64,000 nt of DNA from Methylophilus sp. (GTDB lineage Bacteria; Pseudomonadota; Gammaproteobacteria; Burkholderiales; Methylophilaceae), in NCBI RefSeq assembly GCF_008015755.1, contig NZ_SSGF01000006.1, positions 1 through 64,000 of the forward strand. Direction: 5' to 3'. A program made the translations under genes and the position numbers. Positions 55,712-64,000 of the stretch are shown in pieces (positions within the stretch are counted from its first letter, which is position 1; every line of letters starts with the position of its first letter). The notes under the pieces were generated by a model. That model saw only the letters and a list, made by a program, of their open reading frames with translations, had not been told where the DNA came from and did not search any database.

Positions 55712-55741
55712 AAAAAACCGCCGGATTCCGGCGGTTTTTTT
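55712..55741. terminator. Terminator between pqqA copy 1 and the chemoreceptor
   Basis: CCGCCGG and CCGGCGG (55718-55724 and 55728-55734) form a GC stem around three bases, flanked by A and T tracts. It serves pqqA on the plus strand and probably the convergent chemoreceptor gene as well. Confidence 0.93.
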
Positions 55742-55765
55742 ATTGCTTTAGATCACATTGGTGCC

Positions 55766-58765
55766 TTAAAACTGCGCCCACTCGCTATTATCAGTCCCCG
55801 TACGCAATCCGGCAGTCTGTGAGCCGCTGCCATGGGTGCCCTGCTTACTCGCATGCGTGTGCAGATGGCGTACGGTCGAACGTTTGCCTGCATGAGCATC
55901 GTTCGCCAGTTTGAACACACTGACCGCATCCACCAGGTTTTCTGCCTGATCCACCAAGGATTCAGAAGCGGCAGCCGCTTCTTCAACCAAGGCCGCATTT
56001 TGTTGCGTCACTTCATCCATGGTCATCACTGCCTGATTCACCTGATTGATGCCAGTACTTTGCTCGACAGAAGCCGCCGCAATCTCACTCATGATATTGG
56101 TCACTTGTTGCACCGAGAGCACCACCTCTTGCATGGTCTTACCCGCTTGCGACACCAACTCGCTACCACGGGCGGTTTTTGCCGCAGAGTCGTCAATCAG
56201 CACTTTAATTTCCTTGGCAGCTGAGGCAGAGCGCTGGGCAAGGTTTCTCACTTCGGCTGCCACCACAGAGAACCCGCGCCCTTGCTCACCTGCCCTGGCG
56301 GCTTCGACGGCTGCGTTCAAAGCAAGAATATTGGTTTGGAACGCAATCCCATCAATCACCGAAATAATATCTTCTATCCGTTTTGCACTGTCATTGATGG
56401 CACTCATGGTATCTACCACCTCACCCACCACGACGCCACCTCTGGAAGCAACCTCGGAGGCATTCATCGCCAGTTGGCTAGCCTGCTTGGCGTTATCAGC
56501 GTTTTGCTTCACGGTAGACGCTAACTCTTCCATGCTGGCGGCGGTTTCTTCAAGGCTAGAGGCTTGCTGCTCAGTACGGCTGGAGAGATCATTGTTGCCC
56601 CCAGAAATTTCAGTGGCCGCCGTATTAATGGTCACCGTGGCTTCGCGTACCTGCAAAATCACTTCGCTCATTTTGTCGACCAGCGCGTTCACGCCTTCAC
56701 ACAAGGCGGCAATATCACCGCTTTTTCCTGCCAGCGATACCCGGCTAGTTAGATCCCCCGCTTTGGCGCCTTCAATCATCGCTTTAGTCTCTTGCACAGC
56801 GCGGGCCAGTGCTTCTGCACTTTCATGTTGCTCGGTGATGTCGGTGGCATATTTGACCACTTTAAATGGCTTGCCATTCATATCCAGAATCGGGTTGTAA
56901 ATGGCCTGCATCCACACCACCGCGCCACCTTTTTTAATTCGTTTAACTTGCCCGACCTGCGCCTCGCCGCGTCGCAAAGCCTCCCAAAAGGCTTTGTAAT
57001 CATGGCTAGCGCGATAAACAGCATCAACAAACATGCTGTGATTTTTGCCGACAATCTCGGCTTCTGTGTAGCCAGAGAGTTGTAAAAATAAATCGTTTGC
57101 CGAAGTGATTGTGCCATCGAGTTCAAACGCAATCACGCCTTGTGTTCTATGAATACCAGAAATCTGACCGGCATTGTCCGCCGCAATCAACTTGGACTCA
57201 GTAATGTCCATGGTGTAATTCACAATTTTGCAGGGCTTGCCCTTTAAATCGTAAATCGGGTTATAAGAAGCCTGTATCCATACCTCAGTGCCATTTTTTG
57301 CAATGCGTTTATATTGCCCCATATCAGACCCGCCATTGACCAGCTTATTCCACAAGGTTTTGTAGGCCTCGCTGCCAGCAAACCCTGGTTCCAGCACTTT
57401 GCTTACATGTTGCCCGACCAGTTCATGCTCTGCATACCCCAGCATCTGCAGATAAGTTTGATTCACCTTGAGCACCGTGCCATCCAGGCCTAACTCAATC
57501 ACCCCTTGTGATTTGCCGATGGCGGTAATCTGACTTTCAAAGTCGGCGTTTCTGAGCTTTTGTGCGGTGATATCGGCGGCATATTTCACCACTTTATAAG
57601 GCTTGCCGTCAGCATCTAAAATCGGGTTGTAGGTTGCGTCCAGCCAGATTTCCTGGCCTTGCTTGCCTAAACGCAAAAACTCACCAGCGATAGATTCCCC
57701 GCGTCTCAGGCGTTGCCAGAAGGTCTCATACTCGCCACTGCTGACAAACGCCGGTTCAACCAGTTGACGATGCGACAGGCCGACCAGCGCATCACGCGTG
57801 TAACCCAGCACCTCCAGAAAAATATCATTCACGGCAAGAATCTTGCCTTCCAGGTCAAATTCTATCGAGCCGGTAGAGCGGTTAATCGCCGCCAGTTGAT
57901 TTTCAAACAAAGCGGCCTGCTCACGGGTTTCGACGGCAGATTCTTTTAACGCGTTTTCACTCACGCTAAGCAGCGTCTGCATTTTCTTCAACGCCTGCAA
58001 CACTTCACTGAGCTCATTGCTGCCACGTGCATCAATGTAGGTGCTGTAGTTGCCGGTGGTGATTTCCTTCACTGCATGCAGCGTTTGCGCCAGCGGTTGA
58101 GTCACTGAGCGTGCAATCAACACCGCCAAGCCTAGCAACAGAGGCAAGGCCAACCCCAGGCTGGCAAACATCATGGCAGGTGATGACGCGGGATGGGCAA
58201 CGCTGAGTCCGGCTTGCACAGCCATGCATGCAAAAGCCATGACCGCCAGACCGATTAAGCGCTGCTTGACGGTAATCGCCCCCAGTCTGTCTTTTAGGGT
58301 GTTGACCCACGACACATTGACCACCTTGCCATCAACAATCGCCAGACCCTTGGCATTGCCTGACGTAAATAAGGCATAAGCGGCAGAGGCCTCATTAATT
58401 TGTTCGCGCGTCGGTTTTCGGCGCGCCGATAAGTAGCCCACCACCTGATTGTTTTCGGTCACAGGCGTGGCATTCGCCACCACCCAGTAAAAGTCACCAT
58501 GCTTGGTACGGTTTTTGACTAAACCAGTCCATGGCTTGCCCGCTTTCAAGCTACGCCACATATCAGCAAAAGCGGCGGCAGGCATGTCGGGGTGGCGCAC
58601 AATATTGTGACTGCTGCCGACCAGCTCAGCTTCACTAAAACCACTCACTTGAATAAAGTCTTTGTTCGCATAAGTAATCACGCCCTTGAGGTCTGTTCTG
58701 GTCAGCATAAACTGGGCATCATCAAACTGCACTTCTGTCGTAGTCACTGGCAAATTTAATTTCAT
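55766..58765 (-). CDS. Methyl-accepting chemotaxis protein with four PAS domains
   Basis: The protein has 999 residues, long for this family. An Aer-type PAS domain is at about 20-125 ([25 protein letters not shown]). Two membrane segments lie at about 170-215 and a HAMP-like linker after them. Three further PAS domains follow at about 290-410, 415-530 and 540-655. The receptor signalling domain is at about 690-935, with the hairpin tip at [20 protein letters not shown]. There is no CheR-tethering pentapeptide at the C-terminus (SEWAQF). There is no periplasmic sensor loop of size, so it likely senses redox or an internal ligand. Confidence 0.92.
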   Translation of the reverse strand: MKLNLPVTTTEVQFDDAQFMLTRTDLKGVITYANKDFIQVSGFSEAELVGSSHNIVRHPDMPAAAFADMWRSLKAGKPWTGLVKNRTKHGDFYWVVANATPVTENNQVVGYLSARRKPTREQINEASAAYALFTSGNAKGLAIVDGKVVNVSWVNTLKDRLGAITVKQRLIGLAVMAFACMAVQAGLSVAHPASSPAMMFASLGLALPLLLGLAVLIARSVTQPLAQTLHAVKEITTGNYSTYIDARGSNELSEVLQALKKMQTLLSVSENALKESAVETREQAALFENQLAAINRSTGSIEFDLEGKILAVNDIFLEVLGYTRDALVGLSHRQLVEPAFVSSGEYETFWQRLRRGESIAGEFLRLGKQGQEIWLDATYNPILDADGKPYKVVKYAADITAQKLRNADFESQITAIGKSQGVIELGLDGTVLKVNQTYLQMLGYAEHELVGQHVSKVLEPGFAGSEAYKTLWNKLVNGGSDMGQYKRIAKNGTEVWIQASYNPIYDLKGKPCKIVNYTMDITESKLIAADNAGQISGIHRTQGVIAFELDGTITSANDLFLQLSGYTEAEIVGKNHSMFVDAVYRASHDYKAFWEALRRGEAQVGQVKRIKKGGAVVWMQAIYNPILDMNGKPFKVVKYATDITEQHESAEALARAVQETKAMIEGAKAGDLTSRVSLAGKSGDIAALCEGVNALVDKMSEVILQVREATVTINTAATEISGGNNDLSSRTEQQASSLEETAASMEELASTVKQNADNAKQASQLAMNASEVASRGGVVVGEVVDTMSAINDSAKRIEDIISVIDGIAFQTNILALNAAVEAARAGEQGRGFSVVAAEVRNLAQRSASAAKEIKVLIDDSAAKTARGSELVSQAGKTMQEVVLSVQQVTNIMSEIAAASVEQSTGINQVNQAVMTMDEVTQQNAALVEEAAAASESLVDQAENLVDAVSVFKLANDAHAGKRSTVRHLHTHASKQGTHGSGSQTAGLRTGTDNSEWAQF

Positions 58766-59164
58766 CGTTAATCGCTTTCTATCCCTGAGTCATTGAGACA
58801 ACTTCATTGAATAATTGAGAGTCCATGTGTTCTTTATTGCCGCCCTGCCAACATGTTCATATTTCAGTGGCAACGCAAAATAAACACCTGATTCTTTGCT
58901 TTTCCTAGCGGGATAGCCGTCACTTCACACATCAAAAAACCCGTGACTGATTATCCGTTTTGTCTGTTCGCCATGTCAGAATCTGTCTTACAAAAAACAT
59001 TACTTTTATTTTTAAATACAATAACTTAATTAACAAATGACATATTGAGATAGATCAATAAATCTGCCGAATCATTAACGCTATTGACACTAAGATGACG
59101 CGGCTGACGTTTGTGGCGCCAGGAACCTAATGCCATTGCAGCTCACTAATAAGGAGTCCCTTCT
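58766..59164. other. Intergenic region upstream of chemoreceptor and small ORFs
   Basis: About 400 bases, AT-rich in the middle, that should carry the minus-strand chemoreceptor promoter and the promoter for the plus-strand gene at 59259. No repeat or conserved box is clear. TTGACA occurs at 59084. Confidence 0.45.
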
Positions 59165-59236
59165 ATGATTAATAGGCTCCGGCCAATATCAAGCCAGCGT
59201 GCATTTTGGCTTTATAATCGTGTCAAAATTTTGTGA
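59165..59236 (+). CDS. Putative 23-residue small ORF
   Basis: A good ribosome site (AAGGAG, eight bases before ATG) precedes a 23-codon frame starting MINRLRPISSQRAFWLYNR. It ends 22 bases before the next gene's start. It is not similar to PqqA despite equal length. It may be a leader peptide for the gene at 59259 or a chance frame. Confidence 0.35.
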   Translation: MINRLRPISSQRAFWLYNRVKIL

Positions 59237-59258
59237 TGTTGTTTTTATGGAGTGTCCC

Positions 59259-59573
59259 ATGCGTTTACAAGCCCTTGCCGTTTTATGCCTGATCGCCACA
59301 CTGAGCCAGCCAGTGTTTGCGCGCAATATTCTGAATGAACAAACGGACGCCGCTACTGCGCGGGATGCCGTCGGTGATGCCATGAGCAAGCTGACCGACC
59401 TCGAGCAAAAAATCAAATCCCAGGAAGCCTTGGTCGCCCAAGAACAGGCGAAGTTAAAACAATATCAATCCGATAAAGCGCAGGCCGAAAAAGACCTCGA
59501 GAATAAAAAAGTGATTTTTGAGCAAAAATCAAAACTGCTGGATGATGCCTGGAAACAGCGCAACGATTATTAG
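59259..59573 (+). CDS. Small secreted coiled-coil protein
   Basis: The ATG at 59259 with GGAG upstream gives 104 residues. A signal peptide ends near PVFA. The mature part is an alpha-helical coiled coil rich in Lys, Glu, Gln and Ala (KLTDLEQKIKSQEALVAQEQAKLKQYQ). No family is recognised; periplasmic helical proteins of this kind resemble small adaptor or chaperone-like proteins. It precedes the OmpW gene by 183 bases. Confidence 0.72.
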   Translation: MRLQALAVLCLIATLSQPVFARNILNEQTDAATARDAVGDAMSKLTDLEQKIKSQEALVAQEQAKLKQYQSDKAQAEKDLENKKVIFEQKSKLLDDAWKQRNDY

Positions 59574-59756
59574 TTTTAGCGACTAGTTTCACCAAAGCAC
59601 GCTTGCGCGGGTCGCCACACCGCGCTATCCCATCCCCCTCCCTTTAGGTGTGTTCACACAGCACAAAGCTGTGTCGAGTTGATGTGGGTCAATACCAGGT
59701 TTAGCCAGCAACCCTACAATGACCCTAAATTCAATGCACCTAATGGAGTGATCATA

Positions 59757-60458
59757 ATGAAAAAAACCGCAATCAGTTTAATGTTGGCCGCCTTGTTGCC
59801 TGCCATGAATGCCCATGCAGAACAAGGCGACTGGGTTGTACGTCTGCGTGCGACGAATGTCAGCCCGAATGAAAGCAGCCGTCTCGGCAGCACCGTGAAC
59901 AAAGCGGTAGGCGCGAATGTGATGACACCTAGTGCAGACCTCAAAGTGGATAGCAATACCATCCCAGAGCTGGATATTAGCTATTACTGGACTAAAAACA
60001 TCGCCACCGAGCTGATTCTGGCGCTGGGTAGCAAACATGATGTCAAAATCAGTGGCGACAGCGCGGGGGTCGTTGGTAACCAGCATCTGGGTAGCATTGA
60101 TGCATTGCCACCAACACTTACCGTGCAATGGCACTTTAACCCCGACCAGACCATAGACCCTTATGTGGGCGCAGGCTTGAACGCCACCTTTATGCTGGAC
60201 CGTAACCTGCGCTTCACCTCTGGCGCGACCGCTGGCGAGAAAATCAAAATTGACCGTAGTAGCTTTGGCCCTGCTTTGCAAGCCGGTGTAGACGTCAATT
60301 TGAAAGATGGCTGGTTATTAAATGCGGATGTGAAGTATGTCTGGATGGATACCGACGTGGAAATGAAGAGTGCGACCACGGGTAATCGCTGGGCAAAAAT
60401 CGACTCGCTCGACATTAACCCATGGGTGATCAGCCTGGGTATCGGCAAACGTTTCTAA
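59757..60458 (+). CDS. ompW: OmpW-family outer-membrane barrel
   Basis: OmpW proteins are eight-stranded channels for small hydrophobic molecules. The ATG at 59757 behind GGAG gives 233 residues with a signal peptide ending NAHA. Family blocks are GDWVVRLRATNVSPN, PELDISYYWTKNIATELIL, GSIDALPPTLTVQWHFNP and the C-terminal NPWVISLGIGKRF, ending in Phe as a barrel should. Upstream extensions in the frame were rejected because the signal peptide starts here. Confidence 0.95.
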   Translation: MKKTAISLMLAALLPAMNAHAEQGDWVVRLRATNVSPNESSRLGSTVNKAVGANVMTPSADLKVDSNTIPELDISYYWTKNIATELILALGSKHDVKISGDSAGVVGNQHLGSIDALPPTLTVQWHFNPDQTIDPYVGAGLNATFMLDRNLRFTSGATAGEKIKIDRSSFGPALQAGVDVNLKDGWLLNADVKYVWMDTDVEMKSATTGNRWAKIDSLDINPWVISLGIGKRF

Positions 60459-60508
60459 CCGAATACGCTTTAAAGTCTCTTCCCTGGGGCAAGTTACACG
60501 CTCCATTC

Positions 60509-60543
60509 GCCTCTGATGCCTTCCCGGTATCAGAGGCTTTTTT
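60509..60543 (+). terminator. Terminator after ompW
   Basis: GCCTCTGAT (60509-60517) pairs with ATCAGAGGC (60529-60537) and is followed by TTTTTT, about 50 bases after the ompW stop. Confidence 0.9.
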
Positions 60544-60590
60544 ATGGCTGGTCGCGTTTATGGCTAGTAGTGTTTATGGGTGGTTCGCGA

Positions 60591-61424
60591 TTACTGCAAA
60601 TGAAAGCGTGACGAGAGGCTGGTTAAGTTCAGCTGTTCCAGCAGTTGTTGTCCGCGCTCACGGGCGCTACGTTTGCGCTGCCCCGTATATTTGGCAATGA
60701 TCAGTTCATTTTTCATCGAGTGTTCCCAGCCAACCAATTCGGTCACGGTCACCTGATAACCATGTGCTTCCAGCGCCAAACAGCGCAACACGTTGGTCAC
60801 CTGGCTGCCAAACTCCCGGGTGTGAATAGGATGCCGCCACAACTCGCTGAGAAACGTCTGCGCCAGGGTTTCAGCTTTATGCTGACGCATGACTTCTGCC
60901 ACCTCAGCCTGGCAACAGGGCACCAGCACCATAAATTGCGCCTGTTTTTGCAAACCAAACGCAATCGCATCATCAGTGGCCGTATTACAGGCATGCAAGG
61001 CCGTGACAATATCCACCGTTGCTGGCAATTGTTGTGACTGCATCGCCTCGGCCACGGTTAAATGCTCAAACTGCATGCGGTCAAAGCCGCATTCTTGCGC
61101 CAGTTGGCGTGATTTTCCAATCAGCTCGCCGCGGCTTTCAATGCCAATCACTTGTCCAGCGGCATGTTGCTTGAGCAACAAATCATACAAAATAAACCCA
61201 AGGTAAGACTTGCCCGCGCCGTGGTCGACCAATACAGGTTGTGAATGTTTATCCATCACCGCCTGCATCAATGGCTCGATAAAGTTCACCAGGTGATACA
61301 CCTGCTTGAGTTTACGGCGACTGTCCTGGTTGAGTTTGCCATCACGCGTCAAAATATGCAGTGCCTGCAATAGCGGGAGGGATTGGCCAGGTTTGATTTC
61401 TGGCGGTAGATTTGGCTTGACCAT
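60591..61424 (-). CDS. SAM-dependent methyltransferase (Methyltransf_32-like)
   Basis: This 277-residue protein has the class I SAM-binding motif PVLVDHGAGKSYLGFIL followed by GQVIGIESRGELIG, and a catalytic-type ALHACNTATDDAI with a CCQ (VLVPCCQAEV) block typical of the GSTCD-like Methyltransf_32 family. The substrate is unknown; related proteins act on RNA or proteins. It is convergent with ompW and alone in its transcription unit. Confidence 0.82.
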   Translation of the reverse strand: MVKPNLPPEIKPGQSLPLLQALHILTRDGKLNQDSRRKLKQVYHLVNFIEPLMQAVMDKHSQPVLVDHGAGKSYLGFILYDLLLKQHAAGQVIGIESRGELIGKSRQLAQECGFDRMQFEHLTVAEAMQSQQLPATVDIVTALHACNTATDDAIAFGLQKQAQFMVLVPCCQAEVAEVMRQHKAETLAQTFLSELWRHPIHTREFGSQVTNVLRCLALEAHGYQVTVTELVGWEHSMKNELIIAKYTGQRKRSARERGQQLLEQLNLTSLSSRFHLQ

Positions 61425-61679
61425 GCGTGTTGCTGTTTTAAAATACTAAACAATCAGTTTAACATGCAGCCGCTTTAACGGCATGGGTTGCTTGGGTGTG
61501 CCGGGCAAGCGCTCGGGAACTCACAGGCTGTTTTAGTAATCATGTTTATCATGATGACATCATGGTGGCCCATGTTAAGCCGTGCAATCCAGCACGCCCA
61601 CCACTGCAGCGACGTTAGTTAGCGCTGCATCAATTCGCTGCCCAGCAGCGCAGTTGTTCAATCGTATGAGGGAGTATCT

Positions 61680-62747
61680 ATGCCACAGCGCTTAGCCAAA
61701 AGGGCTTTTTTATATCTAGACAAGACGGTTAAGTTCACGCTCTTTCCGCTCACCACCTTCTCTCTGCTCGCTACGCCTGTGCTTGCAGATACCATCTGGC
61801 TCAAAAATGGCGACAAAATCACCGGCACGCTAGGCGTAAAAATCTCCAACAAACTCACCGTCAAAACCACTTATGCCGACGAAGTGAAAATCAACTGGAA
61901 CGATATTCACAGCATAGACGCCGACAAGGCGATCCTGATGCAATTGTCTGACGGCAGCATAGTTAATGGCCGCTTGGTTCACACAGACGAAGGCCAGGTG
62001 ATTCTAGATGAAGAAACCAACACGCCCCTGGTCGATACCGAGTTAGACGAAATTCATTACATTAACCCCAGCCGCGACCTGATTGGCGAAGGTTATGTCT
62101 GGACCGGCAACTTAAGTCTGGGCGGCGCCTTTAACAATGGCAACAGTACCAACCGCAACATGCAATTTAACGGTGAGTCGGTGTTACGTGGCCTGGAGAA
62201 TCGTTACACAGTACAAGGCTATTACTACTGGGCCGAGGATAACGACCAGCAAACACAAAACAACGCCCGCGTGCGCGGCCAGTATGACCACTTTTTCACC
62301 AAAAAATGGTTTAGCTACCTCAACACCATTCAAGAAAAAGACCGCTTCAGAGATATTAAATTACGTAGTACTTACGGTGTGGGGTCGGGTTACCAGATTT
62401 TTGAAGGTGAAAAACTGAATCTGTCGGTCGAAGGCGGTGTGTCGCTGATCAAGCAGGATTATTACGAAGAGAGTGATGACAACCATGCTGCGTTGCGCTG
62501 GGCGGTCAACTACAACCAATATCTATTTAACTCCTTTGTACAGGCATTCCATCGCCATGAGGTGCTTTACACGGCAAGATCGCCGTCACAAATTCTGGTT
62601 TACAGCTCCACCGGCCTGCGTTTTCCGTTTATTTTTGGCTTGAGTGCCTCCACGCAGGTTGACTACAACTATGATAGCCGCCCGGTGGATGACCGCGTCA
62701 AAGGTGATACCCGCGCCCTGTTTACTTTGGGTTATAGCTGGAAATAA
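61680..62747 (+). CDS. DUF481 outer-membrane protein
   Basis: This 355-residue protein has a signal segment at 1-36 (ending PVLA). After it, DTIWLKNGDKITGTLGVKISNKLTVKTTYADEVKINW is a short domain found before DUF481 barrels. The rest is beta-rich with alternating patterns, for example RARGQY-like strands, and the C-terminal strand ends in FTLGYSWK. DUF481 proteins are outer-membrane barrels of unclear role. It stands alone with 255 bases upstream. Confidence 0.85.
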   Translation: MPQRLAKRAFLYLDKTVKFTLFPLTTFSLLATPVLADTIWLKNGDKITGTLGVKISNKLTVKTTYADEVKINWNDIHSIDADKAILMQLSDGSIVNGRLVHTDEGQVILDEETNTPLVDTELDEIHYINPSRDLIGEGYVWTGNLSLGGAFNNGNSTNRNMQFNGESVLRGLENRYTVQGYYYWAEDNDQQTQNNARVRGQYDHFFTKKWFSYLNTIQEKDRFRDIKLRSTYGVGSGYQIFEGEKLNLSVEGGVSLIKQDYYEESDDNHAALRWAVNYNQYLFNSFVQAFHRHEVLYTARSPSQILVYSSTGLRFPFIFGLSASTQVDYNYDSRPVDDRVKGDTRALFTLGYSWK

Positions 62748-62917
62748 AATCAAGAGTATCGGCAACATTTAGGGAGTTGCCGCATCAATGTTAAAATAGG
62801 CGCTTATGTTGATTTAACCCATTGCAATCACCGCATTGCAAGCCTGGGATAAACCAATACCGAGTACGGCAAAGGGCATTGATACCGTATTTTTTGAGTT
62901 GAGGATGGAGCAAAAAT

Positions 62918-63859
62918 ATGGCGATACAATGGTTTCCTGGGCACATGACGTCTGCGCGCAAAAAGGCAGAAGAAACACTAGAGCATATTGACGTGGTGAT
63001 TGAGGTGCTGGATGCGCGCGTGCCAGCCGCCAGCCATAACCCGATGATTGAGGAAATGCGCAACTTCCGCCAGCGCCCTAACCTTAAAATCCTCAACAAG
63101 GCAGACTTGGCCGACCCGCAAGTCACCCAGGCCTGGCTGAATTACTTTAATAAACAACCTAATACCAAAGCCGTCGCGCTGTCTTGCAAAAAGCCAGGCG
63201 ACGCAAAAAAAATCCCCGGCTTGTGCCGCCAACTGGCCCCGCACCGTGGCACGCCGCTCAAACCATTGCGCATGATGATTATGGGCATCCCTAACGTTGG
63301 TAAATCCACGCTGATGAACGCCCTGCTCAATCGCCGCGCAGCTAAAGTGGGCGACGAACCTGCCGTGACCAAAAGCCAACAACGCTTTGATTTAAATGAT
63401 AGCCAGAATATTACCGACACCCCCGGCATGATGTGGCCAAAAATCGAGCATGCGTCAGATGGTTATCTGCTGGCTGCCAGCCATGCCATTGGCCGTAACG
63501 CGGTGATTGATGAGGATGTGGCTGAGTTTTTGGGCAACGTATTATTAAAGCAATATCCAGAACTGATGAACACGCGTTATAAACTGGATGTGATGAAGCT
63601 GGATGTCAGCAACATGGACGGCATTGATTTGCTGCAAGCGATTGCCAAACGCCGCACCTACAAACGAAATGATGGGCAATGGGATATGGAACGCACGGCA
63701 ATGGCTTTGCTGACCGATTACCGCAGCGGGGCGATAGGCCGCGTCAGCCTGGAATCCCCTCAAAGCCGGGCCGAGATGTTGGCACTGGCTGAAGAACAGG
63801 CCGCGGCAGCGAAAAAAGCCAAAGAAGATCAGGCAGCCCCAGAGCCTGATACTCTATAA
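62918..63859 (+). CDS. rbgA: Ribosome biogenesis GTPase YlqF/RbgA
   Basis: RbgA-type GTPases help late assembly of the large ribosomal subunit. The protein has 313 residues with circularly permuted motifs: NKADLAD (G4) precedes GIPNVGKST (G1) and DTPGMMWPK (G3). The N-terminal IQWFPGHMTSARKKAEE is the family signature. It is separate from the DUF481 gene by 170 bases. Confidence 0.95.
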   Translation: MAIQWFPGHMTSARKKAEETLEHIDVVIEVLDARVPAASHNPMIEEMRNFRQRPNLKILNKADLADPQVTQAWLNYFNKQPNTKAVALSCKKPGDAKKIPGLCRQLAPHRGTPLKPLRMMIMGIPNVGKSTLMNALLNRRAAKVGDEPAVTKSQQRFDLNDSQNITDTPGMMWPKIEHASDGYLLAASHAIGRNAVIDEDVAEFLGNVLLKQYPELMNTRYKLDVMKLDVSNMDGIDLLQAIAKRRTYKRNDGQWDMERTAMALLTDYRSGAIGRVSLESPQSRAEMLALAEEQAAAAKKAKEDQAAPEPDTL

Positions 63860-63867
63860 CTTGTTTA

Positions 63868-64000
63868 TCAGGCAATCAGGCTGGCGTGCCGCTTGGCAGG
63901 CTTGGCTTCTTGAGGCGGCTTAGTCAGCAGCTGGTCAATATTGCTGGCAATCCGATTGCGGCCGTTCTGCTTGGCTTTATACAGATTTTGGTCGGCCCCG
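63868..64000 (-). CDS. GGDEF-domain protein, C-terminal end (runs off the window)
   Basis: Only the last 44 codons are inside the window. ADQNLYKAKQNGRNRI is the C-terminal helix of a diguanylate cyclase domain (ADxALYxAKxxGRNR). A basic tail of about 25 residues follows. The GGDEF motif itself and any sensor domain lie beyond 64000. Confidence 0.85.
   Translation of the reverse strand, partial: GADQNLYKAKQNGRNRIASNIDQLLTKPPQEAKPAKRHASLIA

Noticed and set aside
59165-59236. The 23-residue ORF as a third pqqA
   Set aside because: It has the same length but lacks the Glu-x3-Tyr motif and shares no sequence with the two pqqA genes.

Overview
The window looks like a chromosome segment of a methylotrophic betaproteobacterium of the Methylophilaceae type (Methylophilus, Methylovorus or Methylotenera relatives). 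This is inferred from gene content and order; no rRNA is present to confirm it. The signs are the block leuCDB-asd-fimV-truA-trpFBA-accD-folC, arginine genes followed by citramalate synthase, malate:quinone oxidoreductase, a PEP-CTERM protein, and two free-standing pqqA genes, which encode the precursor of the methanol dehydrogenase cofactor PQQ.

Layout. Positions 1-15136 are a minus-strand housekeeping block: leucine synthesis (leuC, leuD, leuB), three small genes (ppnP, yajQ, an entericidin-like lipoprotein), asd, fimV, truA, trpF, trpB, trpA, accD, folC and a partial SPOR/DedD-type gene carrying a 12-bp coding repeat. Positions 15256-16693 hold a divergent MmyB-type regulator and pagP. Positions 16712-22340 hold argD-argF-argG-cimA and a small membrane operon. 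Then come mqo, a large predicted beta-helix lipoprotein, an ABC exporter, rlmB, rnr and a tRNA-Leu(CAG).

Positions 31762-35650 are an AT-rich accessory insert behind the tRNA: a KfrA-like DNA-binding protein with an inverted repeat upstream, a divergent tyrosine recombinase, and an internally deleted IS256-type element. Positions 35701-41664 return to core genes (MBL hydrolase, tatD, pilZ, holB, tmk, mltG, pabC).

Positions 41867-46959 are a second accessory zone: a frameshifted gene, an XRE regulator divergent from a PEP-CTERM protein, a DUF6933-type gene, a umuD-like gene, a pqqA copy, and fragments of umuC, of a probable metallophosphoesterase and of a TIR-like nucleotide-binding protein. 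An apparent IS256-type end also lies here. The zone reads as an eroded site of repeated insertion and loss.

Positions 46986-64000 are mainly core: YbaK-type deacylase, MazG-type pyrophosphohydrolase, an RNase II-like/spermidine-synthase-like/THUMP methyltransferase operon, selO-zur, a zinc chaperone behind two Zur-like palindromes, the second pqqA, a multi-PAS chemoreceptor, OmpW, a methyltransferase, a DUF481 protein, RbgA/YlqF and the end of a GGDEF gene.

The most notable observations are the two pqqA genes (identical protein, five synonymous differences, each next to a strong terminator, no pqqBCDE nearby) and the gene graveyard around one of them.
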